Shown here: one piece after another, positions 44,401-56,400 of the stretch | Numbering within the stretch: position 1 is the stretch's first letter | How the letters are laid out: each line of letters starts with the position of its first letter | From: Bradyrhizobium erythrophlei | GTDB taxonomy: Bacteria; Pseudomonadota; Alphaproteobacteria; Rhizobiales; Xanthobacteraceae | Direction of reading: 5' to 3' | Length of the DNA: 64,000 nt | Assembly: GCF_900129425.1 (NCBI RefSeq) | Contig: NZ_LT670817.1 | Location: 7,530,001 to 7,594,000, forward strand | Notes under the pieces: model-generated | The model's input: the letters and a program-made list of their open reading frames with translations, nothing else | Told to the model about the DNA's origin: nothing | The model's database searches: none | Translations under genes and position numbers: made by a program

Positions 44401-47400
44401 GCCGCGCTCTCCTGCACAGTGCCGGCCGATGCCGAGGGGTTCTCGGCATTGCCGTGGCTGTCGGTGAACGACGCCGACACGCTGATGGTCTTGCCTTCGT
44501 CGGCTTCGGTCGGGGTGTAGGTATTGCCGCTGTCGCCTTGCACCGTCTGGCCGCCGACGGTCCAGGTGTAGGTGATGCCGCTGCCCGCATCCGGATCGTT
44601 CACCGCCGCGGTGATCTGCTGACCTTCCACCGCGTTCTGGTTGTTATCCAGGCCGCTTAGCGAAAGCGTCTGATCGGCCGCGCTCTCCTGCACGGTGCCG
44701 GCCGACGCCGAGGGGTTCTCGGCATTGCCGTGGCTGTCGGTGAACGACGCCGACACGCTGATGGTCTTGCCTTCGTCGGCCTCGGTCGGCGTGTAGGTAT
44801 TGCCGCTGTCGCCTTGCACCGTCTGGCCGCCGACGGTCCAGGTGTAGGTGATGCCGCTGCCCGCATCCGGATCGTTCACCGCCGCGGTGATCTGCTGACC
44901 TTCCACCGCGTTCTGGTTGTTATCCAGGCCGCTCAGCGAAAGCGTCTGATCGGCCGCGCTCTCCTGCACGGTGCCGGCCGACGCCGAGGGGTTCTCGGCA
45001 TTGCCGTGGCTGTCGGTGAACGACGCCGACACGCTGATGGTCTTGCCTTCGTCGGCCTCGGTCGGGGTGTAGGTATTGCCGCTGTCGCCCTGCACCGTCT
45101 GGCCGCCGACGGTCCAGGTGTAGGTGATGCCGCTGCCCGCATCCGGATCGTTCACCGCCGCGGTGATCTGCTGACCTTCCACCGCGTTCTGGTTGGCATC
45201 CAGGCCGCTCAGCGAAAGCGTCTGATCGGCCGCGCTCTCCTGCACGGTGCCGGCCGACGCCGAGGGGTTCTCGGCATTGCCGTGGCTGTCGGTGAACGAC
45301 GCCGACACGCTGATGGTCTTGCCTTCGTCGGCTTCGGTCGGCGTGTAGGTATTGCCGCTGTCGCCCTGCACCGTCTGGCCGCCGACGGTCCAGGTGTAGG
45401 TGATGCCGCTGCCCGCATCCGGATCGTTCACCGCCGCGGTGATCTGCTGACCTTCCACCGCGTTGTGGTTGGTATCCAGTCCGCTCAGCGAAAGCGTCTG
45501 ATCCGCGGCGCTCTCCTGCACGGTGCCGGCCGACGCCGAGGGCGTCTCGGCATTGCCGTGGCTGTCGGTGAACGACGCCGACACGCTGATGGTCTTGCCT
45601 TCGTCGGCTTCGGTCGGCGTGTAGGTATTGCCGCTGTCGCCCTGCACCGTCTGGCCGCCGACGGTCCAGGTGTAGGTGATGCCGCTGCCCGCATCCGGAT
45701 CGTTCACCGCCGCGGTGATCTGCTGACCTTCCACCGCGTTGTGGTTGGTATCCAGTCCGCTCAGCGAAAGCGTCTGATCCGCGGCGCTCTCCTGCACGGT
45801 GCCGGCCGACGCCGAACCGGTCTTGAAATCGCCGTTGGTCTCCTGGAACGACACGGACACGCTGATCGCCTGGCCTTCATCCGCCTCGGTCGGGGTGTAG
45901 GTATTGCCGGTGGCGCCCTGCACCGCGTGGCCGCCGACCGTCCAGGTGTAGGTGATGTCGCTCCCGGCGTTCGGATCGTCGAAGGTCGCGACCAGTTGTG
46001 TGCCTTCGACCGCGTCGTTGTTGCCGTCGAGGCCGGTCAGCGTCACGGTCGGGTTGACCGACACATGTTCGCTCGCCGTCCCGGTCGTGCTGATGTCGCC
46101 GTTGCCGTCCTGTTCGGTCGCCGTCGCGGTCAGGGTGAAGTTGGCGTCGTTGGTCGTCGCCACCGTCAGGCTCGACAGCGCCCAGCCCTTGACGTCGATC
46201 GGGGTGCTGCCGTCGCTGATGACGCTGTTGGTGCCATCGCTCAGGGTCGCGCCGTCAGGCACGCCGCTGATCGTCAGGCTGTGCAGGGCATTGGCGTCGC
46301 CGGTCTGGCTCGCGATCGTGACCGCGAGATCATTGCCGAGCGCGATCGGCGCGTTCTCGACCCCGGACGCCGTCGCCGTCCAGGTCACCGCCGGCGCGGC
46401 CGGATGCACCGTCACGACTTCGCTCGCCGTCCCGCTCGTGCTGATGTCGCCGTTGCCGTCCTGCTCGGTCGCCGTCGCCGTCAGGGTGAAGTTGCCGTCC
46501 GGAACCGCAGCATGGCTGGTGTCGACCGTCAGGCTCGACAGGTTCCAGCCCTTGACGTCGATCGGGGTGCTGCCGTCGCTGGCGATGGTATGGGCAATGG
46601 TGCCGTCGCTCAGGATAGCGCCATCAGGCACGCCGCTGATGGTCAAGGTGTTCAGCGCGTTGTTGTCGCCGGCCTGGCTCGCGATCGCGACCGCGAGATC
46701 ATTGCCGAGCACGATCGGCGCGTTCTCGACCCCGGAGGCCGTCGCCGTCCACGTCACCGTCGGCGCGGCTGGGTCGACCGTCACGACTTCGCTCGCCGTC
46801 CCGGTCGTGCTGATGTCGCCGTTGCCGTCCTGCTCGGTCGCCGTCGCCGTCAGGGTGAAGTTGCCGTCCGGCACTGTCGCATGGCTGGTGTCGACCGTCA
46901 GGCTCGACAGCGTCCAGCCCTTGACGTCGATCGGGGTGCTGCCGTCGCTGGTGATGGTATGGGCAAGGGTGCCGTCGCTCAGGATAGCGCCATCGGGCAC
47001 GCCGCTGATGGTCAGGGTGTTCAGCGTGTTGTTGTCGCCCGCCTGGCTCGCGATCGCGATCGCGAGATCATTGCCGAGTACGATCGGCGCATTCTCGACC
47101 CCGGAGGCCGTCGCCGTCCACGTCACCGTCGGCACGGCCGGGTCGACCGTCACGACTTCGCTCGCCGTCCCGGTCGTGCTGATGTCGCCGTTGCCGTCCT
47201 GCTCGGTCGCCGTCGCCGTCAGGGTGAAGTTGCCGTCCGGCACTGTCGCATGGCTGGTGTCGACCGTCAGGCTCGACAGCGTCCAGCCCTTGACGTCGAT
47301 CGGGGTGCTGCCGTCGCTGGTGATGGTATGGGCAATGGTGCCGTCGCTCAGGATCGCGCCATCCGGCACGCCGCTGATGGTCAGGGTGTTCAGCGTGTTG

Positions 47401-50400
47401 TTGTCGCCCGCCTGGCTCGCGATCGCGACCGCGAGGTCGTTGCCGAGCACGATCGGCGCGGTCTCGACCCCGGAGGCCGTCGCCGTCCACGTCACCGTCG
47501 GCGCGGCCGGGTCGACCGTCACGACTTCGCTCGCCGTCCCCGTCGTGCTGATATCGCCGTTGCCGTCCTTCTCGGTCGCGGTCGCCGTCAGGGCGAAGTT
47601 CGCGTCGTTGGTCGGCGCCACCGTCAGGCTCGACAGCGTCCAGCCCTTGACGTCGATCGGGGTGCTGCCGTCGCTGATGACGCTGTTGCCGTGACCATCG
47701 CTCAGGGTAGCGCCATCGGGCACGCCGCTGATGGTCAAGCTGTTCAGGGTGTTGTTGTCGCCGGTCTGGTTCGCGATCGCGACCGCAAGATCATTGCCGA
47801 GTACGATCGGCGCATTCTCGACCCCGGACGCCGTCGCCGTCCACGTCACCGTCGGCGCCGCTGGGTCAACCGTCACGACTTCGCTCGCCGTCCCCGTCGT
47901 GCTGATATCGCCGTTGCCGTCCTTCTCGGTCGCAGTCGCGGTCAGGGTGAAGTTCGCGTCGTTGGTCGGCGCCACCGTCAGGCTCGACAGTGTCCAGCCC
48001 TTGACGTCGATCGGGGTGCTGCCGTCGCTGATGACGCTGTTGCCGTGACCATCGCTCAGGATCGCGCCATCCGGCACGCCGCTGATGGTCAGGGTGTTCA
48101 GCGCGTTGTTGTCGCCGGTCTGGCTCGCGATCGCGACCGCAAGGTCGTTACCGAGCACGATCGGCGCGGTCTCGACCCCGGACGCCGTCGCCGTCCACGT
48201 CACCGTCGGTGCCGCAGGGTCGACCGTCACGACTTCGCTCGCCGTCCCGGTCGTGCTGATATCGCCGTTGCCGTCCTTCTCGGTCGCCGTCGCCGTCAGG
48301 GTAAAGTTGCCGTCCGGAACCGCGGCATGGCTGGTGTCGACCGTCAAACTGGACAGCGTCCAGCCCTTGACGTTGATCGGAGTGCTGCCGTCGCTGATGA
48401 CGCTGTTGCCGTGACCATCGCTCAGCGTCGCGCCATCAGGCACCCCGCTGATTGTCAGGGTGTTCAGGGTGTTGTTGTCGCCGGTCTGGCTCGCGATCGC
48501 GACCGCAAGATCGTTGCCCAGCGTGATCTGGGTCTCGATCCCCGATCCGTTCGCGGACCACGTCACCGCGGGCGCCGTCGGCTTCACCGTTACACTCTCG
48601 CTCTCCGGCAAGGTGTAGTCATAACCGTTGCCGTCGACGGCGGTCACCATCGCCGACAGCGTGAAGTTCGCGTCGTTGGTCGGCGTGACCGTAAGGCTCG
48701 ACAGCGTCCAGCCCTTGACGTCGATCGGGGTGCTGCCATCGCTGACGACGCTGTTGCTGCCGTCGCTAAGGATGGCGCCGTCCGGAATTCCGCTGATCAC
48801 GAACTTGGACAGGGTTGCGCCGGTGACCGAATCCGAGAAGTCAAGCTGGATCGCCTGGGTCTCGACGCCCGTGGCCACAGCCGGTGACCCGACGGCGAGC
48901 ACCTGCGGCAGCAGCTTGAGGTCGGTCCCGCCTGACGGGTCGCTCTTGAAGGCAAAAGTGTCGCCGGCGGGCACGCCCGAGATCTGGAACGACGTCGGCT
49001 GACCGTTCACGATCAGCGTCGGGCCCTCGAAATACGCGCTCGTGACCGCCGTATTCGTCAGGTAGATGACGTCGCCGGTCGCAAGGCCGCTGACGGTGCC
49101 GGTAAAATTCGAGGAAGCTTCGAGCTGCAGCGTGCCGAGGCCGTTGAACGTGACCGCCTGCGCGTCGGCGCCGCCGAGATCCAGCGTTCCGCCACCGCCG
49201 ATCGTGGCCGTTCCCGCGCCGCTGATGTCACCATCGACGACGAGCGTGCCGCCGTTGGCTTCCAGCGTGCCGGCGTTGTTTACGGCGTCATGGATCTTGA
49301 GCGTCCCGCCGGTCGCCTCGATCGTCGCGTAATTGTTGACGGTCGTCCCGGTTCCGATGCTGCTGTCGCCGGTCGCATCGATCGTGCCGTGGTCGGCGAT
49401 CGTGCCGCCGGTGATGGCCGTGCCGTCCAGGAGCGTCAGCGTCGTGCCGGCGTCGACCTGCACCGTGCCGGAGTTGCCGACAGTGACATGATCCAGCGTC
49501 GCGCCGGTGCCGGCGGTGCCGTAGGCGATATCGAGCACGCCAAGGCTGCTGCCGATCGACAACGTACCGCCGCTGACGCTGGCGCCGTTCTGCAGCGTCA
49601 GGGTGTCGCCGCCATCGACCGACAGCGCCGCCCCGGTCGCGGTATCGGTGAATGCGGTCCCGTTTACCGTGGTGCCGTCCAGGGTCAGCGTCTGGCCGCT
49701 GTCGACCGTAACGCCGCCATGGCTCAGGTTCGCGCCATTGATGGCGCTCGAATTGGTGACCTCGATGGTGCCGTTGTCCGTCACCGTCCCGCCGGTGACG
49801 GTCGAGGTGTTCAGCGTCAGCAGCTTGCCGGTGTCGACCAGCAGAACACCGTTGGCGCCGATGTTCAGGAGGCCGCCATTGATCCCGCTCTCGCCGGTGA
49901 TTTCGATCGTGCCGTTGTTCGTGATCGTGCCGCCATGGGTGCCGGTATGGATAAGCTTCAGAGTCGCGTTGGCTTCAACCTTCAGGTTTGCCGACCCGCT
50001 GAACACTTCATCGCTGCTCAGCGTGGTGGTGCCGGTGATGTCGACCAGGCCGCTATTCTGGCCGCTCGGGCCCGCGATCCTGATCGCACCGCTTGCGTCG
50101 GTAACCTGGAAGGTGGGAGACACGCCCGCGGTATTGATCGTCACCGTCCGGAATGCCGTATCGCCGGACCCGTCGTCGATCGTCATCGCCAGCGTATTCG
50201 AGGTGCCGACCGGGCTATAGGTCAACCCGCTAGCGAGCGCGGCGTTGACGGCCGAGAGCGTTCCCGTGACCTCGATCGTGCCGTTGGTTCCGTTCTGCCC
50301 GCCGACCACCGTGAGACCGGAGCCGGACAGCGCGGCAAGCGAGCCGCTGCTTGCCGTGATGGTCAACGTCACCTGGGGATTACCGGTTTTGAGATTTCCG

Positions 50401-53400
50401 ATCGAAACGCCGCTGAGAAGGACGCTGCCGGGAGCGGCCTGGGCCACCTTGCCCTGGCCGATCGCAAACTGACCGCCGGTGATGGTATCCGTCCCGGCCA
50501 GGGTCAGCGTCGTGTTGGTCTCCACCTTGATGGTGCCGGGATCAGCAATCGTCGTCCCGGTCACCGTGACGTTGTCCAGCGTCAGGATCTTGCCGCTCTC
50601 GACTGTCACACCACCATTGTTCAGGCTGGCGCCGCTGATCTTGCTCGAGCCGGTGACGTCGATGCTGCCGAAAGTCTTGGGTGTGCCGGTGCCGCCGGTC
50701 GTGCCGTCATTGATGGTGCCGCCGTTGATGATGGCGCCTGACAGCGTCAGCGTGGTGCCGTCGTCGATCTGAATGATGCTGGTGGCGGCATCAACGTCGT
50801 TGAACGTGGTGCCCGTCACCGTGTCATTGTCCAGCGTCAATGTCACGTTGCTCTCGACCGTCACGCCGCCATGATTCAGGCTGGCGTTACCGTTGATCGT
50901 GCTCGCGCCGCTGACGTCGATGCTCCCGGCGAGGACCGTGATGCCGTCGGTACCAAGGCTGTAATCGTTGATCGTGCCGCCGGTGATGCTGGCGGTGTTC
51001 AGCGTCAGCGTGGCGGTGCCGTCGACGGTAATGGTGCCGCCGTTGGTGACGCCGGTGCCCTGGTCGAGCAGCAGCGCGCTGTTGGCCATCACCTCCAGCA
51101 CGTTGTTGGCGGTGACGGTCTCGCCGTGCAGCGCGTTGCCGCTGCCGGTGACGTCGATGGTGCCGGCATTGCCGAGCGAGCCGGTCTGGATCACCCCGGT
51201 GCCGGTCAGGTCGATGGTGCCGCCGCTCTGGTTGGTGACGGTGCCCCCGGTGACGGTGGCCGCATTCAGCGTCAGCGTGCCGCCGCTGTCGATCTGGGTG
51301 GCGGTATTGGCGACCGTCGACGTCTGGTCGATGGTCAGCCCGCCGCCGGACATCACCTCGAGCATGTTGTTGGCGGTGACGGTCTCGCCGTGTAGCGCGT
51401 TGCCGCTGCCGGTGACATCAATCGTGCCGGCGTTGCCGAGCGAGCCGCCCTTCACGATGCCGCCACCGGTCAGGTCGATGGTGCCGCCCGCCTTGTTGGT
51501 GACGGTGCCGCCGGAGATGGTCGCGGTGTTCAGCGAAAGCGTGCCGGTGTTGTCGACGGTAACGGTGCCGCCGTTGGTGACGCCGGTGCCCTGGTCGAGC
51601 AGCAGCGCGCCGCCGGACATCACTTCCAGCAGCGAATTGGCGGTGACGGTCTCGCCGTGCAGCGCGTTGCCGCTGCCGGTGACGTCGATGGTGCCGGCGT
51701 TGCCGAGCGAGCCGGTCTGGATCACCCCGGTGCCGGTCAGGTCGATGGTACCGCCGGCCTTGTTGGTGACGGTGCCGTCGGTGACGGTGGCCGCATTCAG
51801 CGTCAGCGTGCCGCCGCTGTCGACCTGGGTGGCGGTATTGGCGACCGTCGAAGTCTGGTCGATGGCCAGCCCGCCGCCGGACATCACTTCCAGCATGGTG
51901 TTGGCGGTGACGGTCTCGGTATCCAGCGCGTTGCCGGTGCCGGTGACGTCGATGGTACCGGCATTGCCGAGCGAGCCGCCCTTCACGATGCCGCCACCGG
52001 TCAGGTCGATGGTGCCGCCGCTCTGGTTGGTGACGGTGCCGCCGGTGACGGTGGCCGCGTTCAGCGTCAGCGTGCCGCCACTGTCGACCTGGGTGGCGGT
52101 ATTGGCGACCGTCGAAGTCTGGTCGATGGTCAGCGCGCCGCCGGACTTCACTTCCAGCAGCGAATTGGCGGTGACGGTCTCGCCGTGCAGCGCGTTGCCG
52201 CTGCCGGTGACGTCGATGGTGCCGGCATTGCCGAGTGAGCCGGTCTGGATCACCCCGGTGCCGGTCAGGTCGATGGTGCCGCCGGCCTGGTTGGTGACGG
52301 TGCCCCCGGTGACGGTGGCCGCATTCAGCGTCAGCGTGCCGCCGCTGTCGACCTGGGTGGCGGTATTGGCGACCGTCGACGTCTGGTCGATGGTCAGCCC
52401 GCCGCCGGACATCACTTCCAGCAGCGAATTGGCGGTGACGGTCTCGCCGTGCAGCGCGTTGCCGCTGCCGGTGACATTGATCTGGCCGGAATTGCCCAGC
52501 GAACCGTTCTTCAGCACCGCCGTCCCGGTGAGGTCGAGCGTGCCGCTGTCGGTGACGGTGCCGCCGGTGACGGTGGCCGCGTTCAGCGTCAGCGTGCCGC
52601 CGCCGTCGATCTGGGTGGCGGTATTGGCGACACTCGAAGTCTGGTCGATGGTCAGCGCGCCGCCGGACATCACTTCCAGCAGCGCGTTGGCGGTGACGGT
52701 CTCGCCGAAAAGCTCGTTGCCGATGCCGCTGACATTGATGGTGCCGGCATTGCCGAGCGAGCCGGTCTGGATCACCCCGGTGCCGGTCAGGTCGATGGTG
52801 CCGCCGGCCTTGTTGGTGACGGTGCCGCCGGTGACGGTGGCCGCATTCAGCGTCAGCGTGCCGCCACTGTCGATCTGGGTGGCGGTATTGGCGACCGTCG
52901 AAGTCTGGTCGATGGTCAGCGCGCCGCCGGACATCACTTCCAGCAGCGAATTGGCGGTGACGGTCTCGCCGTGCAGCGCGTTGCCGCTGCCGGTGACATT
53001 GATGGTGCCGGCGTTGCCGAGCGAGCCGGTCTGGATCACCCCGGCGCCGATCAGGTCGATGGTGCCGCCGCTCTGATTGGTCACGGTGCCCCCGGTGATG
53101 GTGGCCGCATTCAGCGTCAGCGTGCCGCCGCTGTCGATCTGGGTGGCGGTATTGGCGACCGTCGACGTCTGGTCGATGGTCAGCCCGCCGCCGGACATCA
53201 CCTCCAGCAGGGCGTTGGCGGTGACGGTCTCGCCGTGCAGCGCGTTGCCGCTGCCGGTGGCCTTCATCTGGCCGGAGTTGCCGAGGTGGCCGCCGTTCAG
53301 GACGCCCGACCCGGTCAGGTCGATCTCGCCGCCGCTGTCGACCGTCACCGTGCCGTTGTTGATCGTCGCACTGTTGAGCGTCAGCGCGCCGTCCACCGTG

Positions 53401-56400
53401 GTCTGGGTGTTGGCGACCGTCGAGCCCTGGTCGATCAGCAGCGCGCCGCCGGAAAGCACCTCGAGCGCATGGTTGGCGGTGACGGTCTCGCCGTAAAGCT
53501 CGTTGCCGATGCCGCTGACATTGATCTGGCCGGAATTGCCCAGCGAACCGTTCTTCAGCACCGCCGTCCCGGTGAGGTCGACGATGCCGCCACTCTTGTT
53601 GGTGACGGTGCCGCCGGTGATGCCGGCGTCGTTTACCGTCAGCGTGGCGGTGGCATCAACCGTGATGGTGCCGGTGTTGGCGACCGTCGAGCCCTGGTCG
53701 ATCAGCAGCGCGCCGCCGGAAAGCACCTCGAGCGCATGGTTGGCGGTGACGGTCTCGCCATAAAGCTCGTTGCCGATGCCGCTGACATTGATCTGGCCGG
53801 AATTGCCCAGCGAGCCGTTCTTCAGCACCGCCGTCCCAGTGAGGTCGAGCGTGCCGCTGTCGGTGACGGTGCCGCCGCTGATGCCGGCGTCGTTTACCGT
53901 CAGCGTGGCGGTGGCATCAACCGTGATGGCGCCAGTGTTGGCGACCGTCGAGCCCTGGTCGATCAGCAGCGCGCCGCCGGAAAGCACCTCGAGCGCATGG
54001 TTGGCGGTGACGGTCTCGCCGTAAAGCTCGTTGCCGATGCCGCTGACATTGATCTGGCCGGAATTGCCCAGCGAACCGTTCTTCAGCACCGCGGTGCCGG
54101 TGAGGTCGACGATGCCGCCACTCTTGTTGGTGACGATGCCGCCGGTGATGGTGGCGCCGTTCAGCGCCATCGTCGCGTTTGCATCAACGGCAATCTGGCC
54201 GGAATTGGCGACACCGACCAGAACATTGAGCGTGCCGCCGGCTACTTCGATGGTTCCTGAACCAAAATTCGTGATCGTACTGTTATCTTTGAAGTCGCCG
54301 CCATCCTGGAGTGTGATCTGGCCGTAGTTCTGCAGCGAGCTTTGATCCAGAACTTCCATTTGGCCGGCAACGCTGATGGTTCCGGAATTATTGACAATGG
54401 AATCGGCGCTGAGACTGACTCCGCCCGCGCCAACGGTCAGCGTGCTGTTGTTGATCAACTTCGGAGAATTGGTGAACAGGGTTCCGTAATCATTCATCGT
54501 CAGCGACTTGGCGGCTGCCGCGGCATTGATCGTGACCGGATAATACGGCGTCAGCGTTTGCAGCTGATCGGTAATGATGATCGCATCGTCGGTTGCCGTC
54601 GGAACGGTTCCGGTTTCCCAGTTGGCCGTGTCGTTCCAGTCCCCGGTCGAGCCGGTTTGCGTGGTGGCGATCCAGACCACAGCCGCAGCGTCGGTGCCGG
54701 TAATCGTGACTGTGATGGTCTGAGTTGATGTGGCCTGCTGCGAATCCGTCAACGTCACCGTGTAGGTGAGCGTCAGCACCTCGCCGGTGGGGATGAAATC
54801 CGCGAGGTAGACGGGCAGGTCGGCAAGCGCCCAGTCGATCGTCCCGCTGCCCGTCAACGTACTGTCGTTCGCAACCACCGCGGAGAGGGCTTTTTCGAAT
54901 GCCGCCATGGGCGCGGGGGCCAGCGCATCAAGTGCCGCCATATCAAGCGTCGCTGCACCGGGTCCGGACATTGACGCGTCCGTCAGCTGCACGGCAACCG
55001 TATGGGTGTCGGTCAGATCGACATCGGTAAACGAAAGCGTTCCCGTGGTCGGTGCATTTCCGATCGTCGGCAGGTTTCCGCCGGGGGTGAATTTGCCTCC
55101 AGAATACGCCACGCTTTCCGGCCCGGCGGTGATGACCGGGACGTCATTGGTGCCGGTAATCGTGATCGTGAACGACGTGACGCTCGCCTCGTCGTTGGGC
55201 GCGTAATTGTTGTCGACCCGCCCCTGATAGGTCAGCGTCAGCGTCTCGCCGGCGGCGAGGAAGTCGAACGCACCGTCCGCGACGCTGTAGGTCCAGGCCA
55301 CCGAACCGTTATTGTTGTTGCCGGGGTCGGGAACCAGGGAGAGCTTGACTTCGACCGCCGCGATGTCCGCCAGTTGCTGCGCGTTCAGCGTCGCGGTGAC
55401 GTCGATGTGCTGGGCGTTCTGGTAGCTGAACGAATCGAACGACGTCTTCACCGACGGCGCATCGCCGGGATTGATGTCGACAAAGTTGATGATGCCGGTC
55501 ACGGTATCGAGCACGGAACTGCCGGTAAGGAGGGCATGTTCGGTGAACCCGTTGCCGAAGGCATGAATCGCCGGCGGCAGGTCAACGTGCTGATTAGGGG
55601 ATCCTGTGCCGGTCGGAGTCGACGGAGGCGGCGAGTTGTTGGGCTGGATCGGATTCAAAAAAAACGGAGCCGCGACCGTTCCATCCGGCAGTCTGATGAG
55701 CCCGAAAGACTGAGGCGTGACCGTATCGGTCGAGAGTCCGGCCGTTTTGGTGTTGGTGTTGGTGTTATCCGTGAACTTCAGGGCGAACACGTCGGTGATG
55801 AGCTTTTGGATGTCGGGCGACATCAGCGCGTTCCCGACACTCACATCGCCGTTGTGGATCGACACGAACTGTCCGGCCTTGTCGACCGTCACCAGCGGCG
55901 TAAGCGTGCCCTTTTCGAACAGGATGTAGGAACCGGTATGGCCGTCCGGTTCGACCAGAACCTGGAATTTGGCGTCGGGCGTGCCGCCCTGGCCCGGCAC
56001 GTCGAAGTCGATCTCCACCAGCACCGCGGTGCCGCGGATACCCATGGTGGCGACCGGGGTGTCGATCTTCATGTCGCCGTGCTTTGCGGTCTCGCCGGCG
56101 ACGAATGAGATGGTGCCCGCCACCAGGCTGAGCAGCGACGAATTGTTCGACCCGTTGGGGTCGTAGACCATTTCGTTCAGCACCATCCTCGCATTCGACG
56201 ACAAGCCGAACACGGTGCCGTCGATGAAGGTAATGCCGAGCGTCGAACCGGATCCGGACTGGACCACGTCGCCTTTTTCGACGTTGTCGCCCTGGTTGAG
56301 AATGATCGAGACGCCGTTACGAACCGCAGTCGCGGTGCCCGCGAGCTTGGTCACATGGCCGATGACCTTGCCGGCGCTCGCGCTGCCGTCGGCCTGGCTG

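Noticed and set aside
44120..46060. Regular repeats that could suggest a CRISPR array
   Set aside because: The units are 276 bases, continuous and in frame with a protein; there are no short repeats with unique spacers and no cas genes.
44730..48887. 1385-codon open frame on the + strand rich in Arg, Gly, Ala and Val
   Set aside because: It lies fully antisense to the adhesin repeats. Its protein repeats only because the adhesin DNA repeats, it has no ribosome site, and its composition is that of a shadow frame in high-G+C DNA.
50968..53076. 702-codon + strand frame with repeated SVPPLSTWVAVLATV-like units
   Set aside because: Antisense to the 264-base adhesin repeats; the regularity is inherited from them. 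The same applies to the + frames at 42288-44024, 45952-47694, 49290-50741 and 52449-54260.
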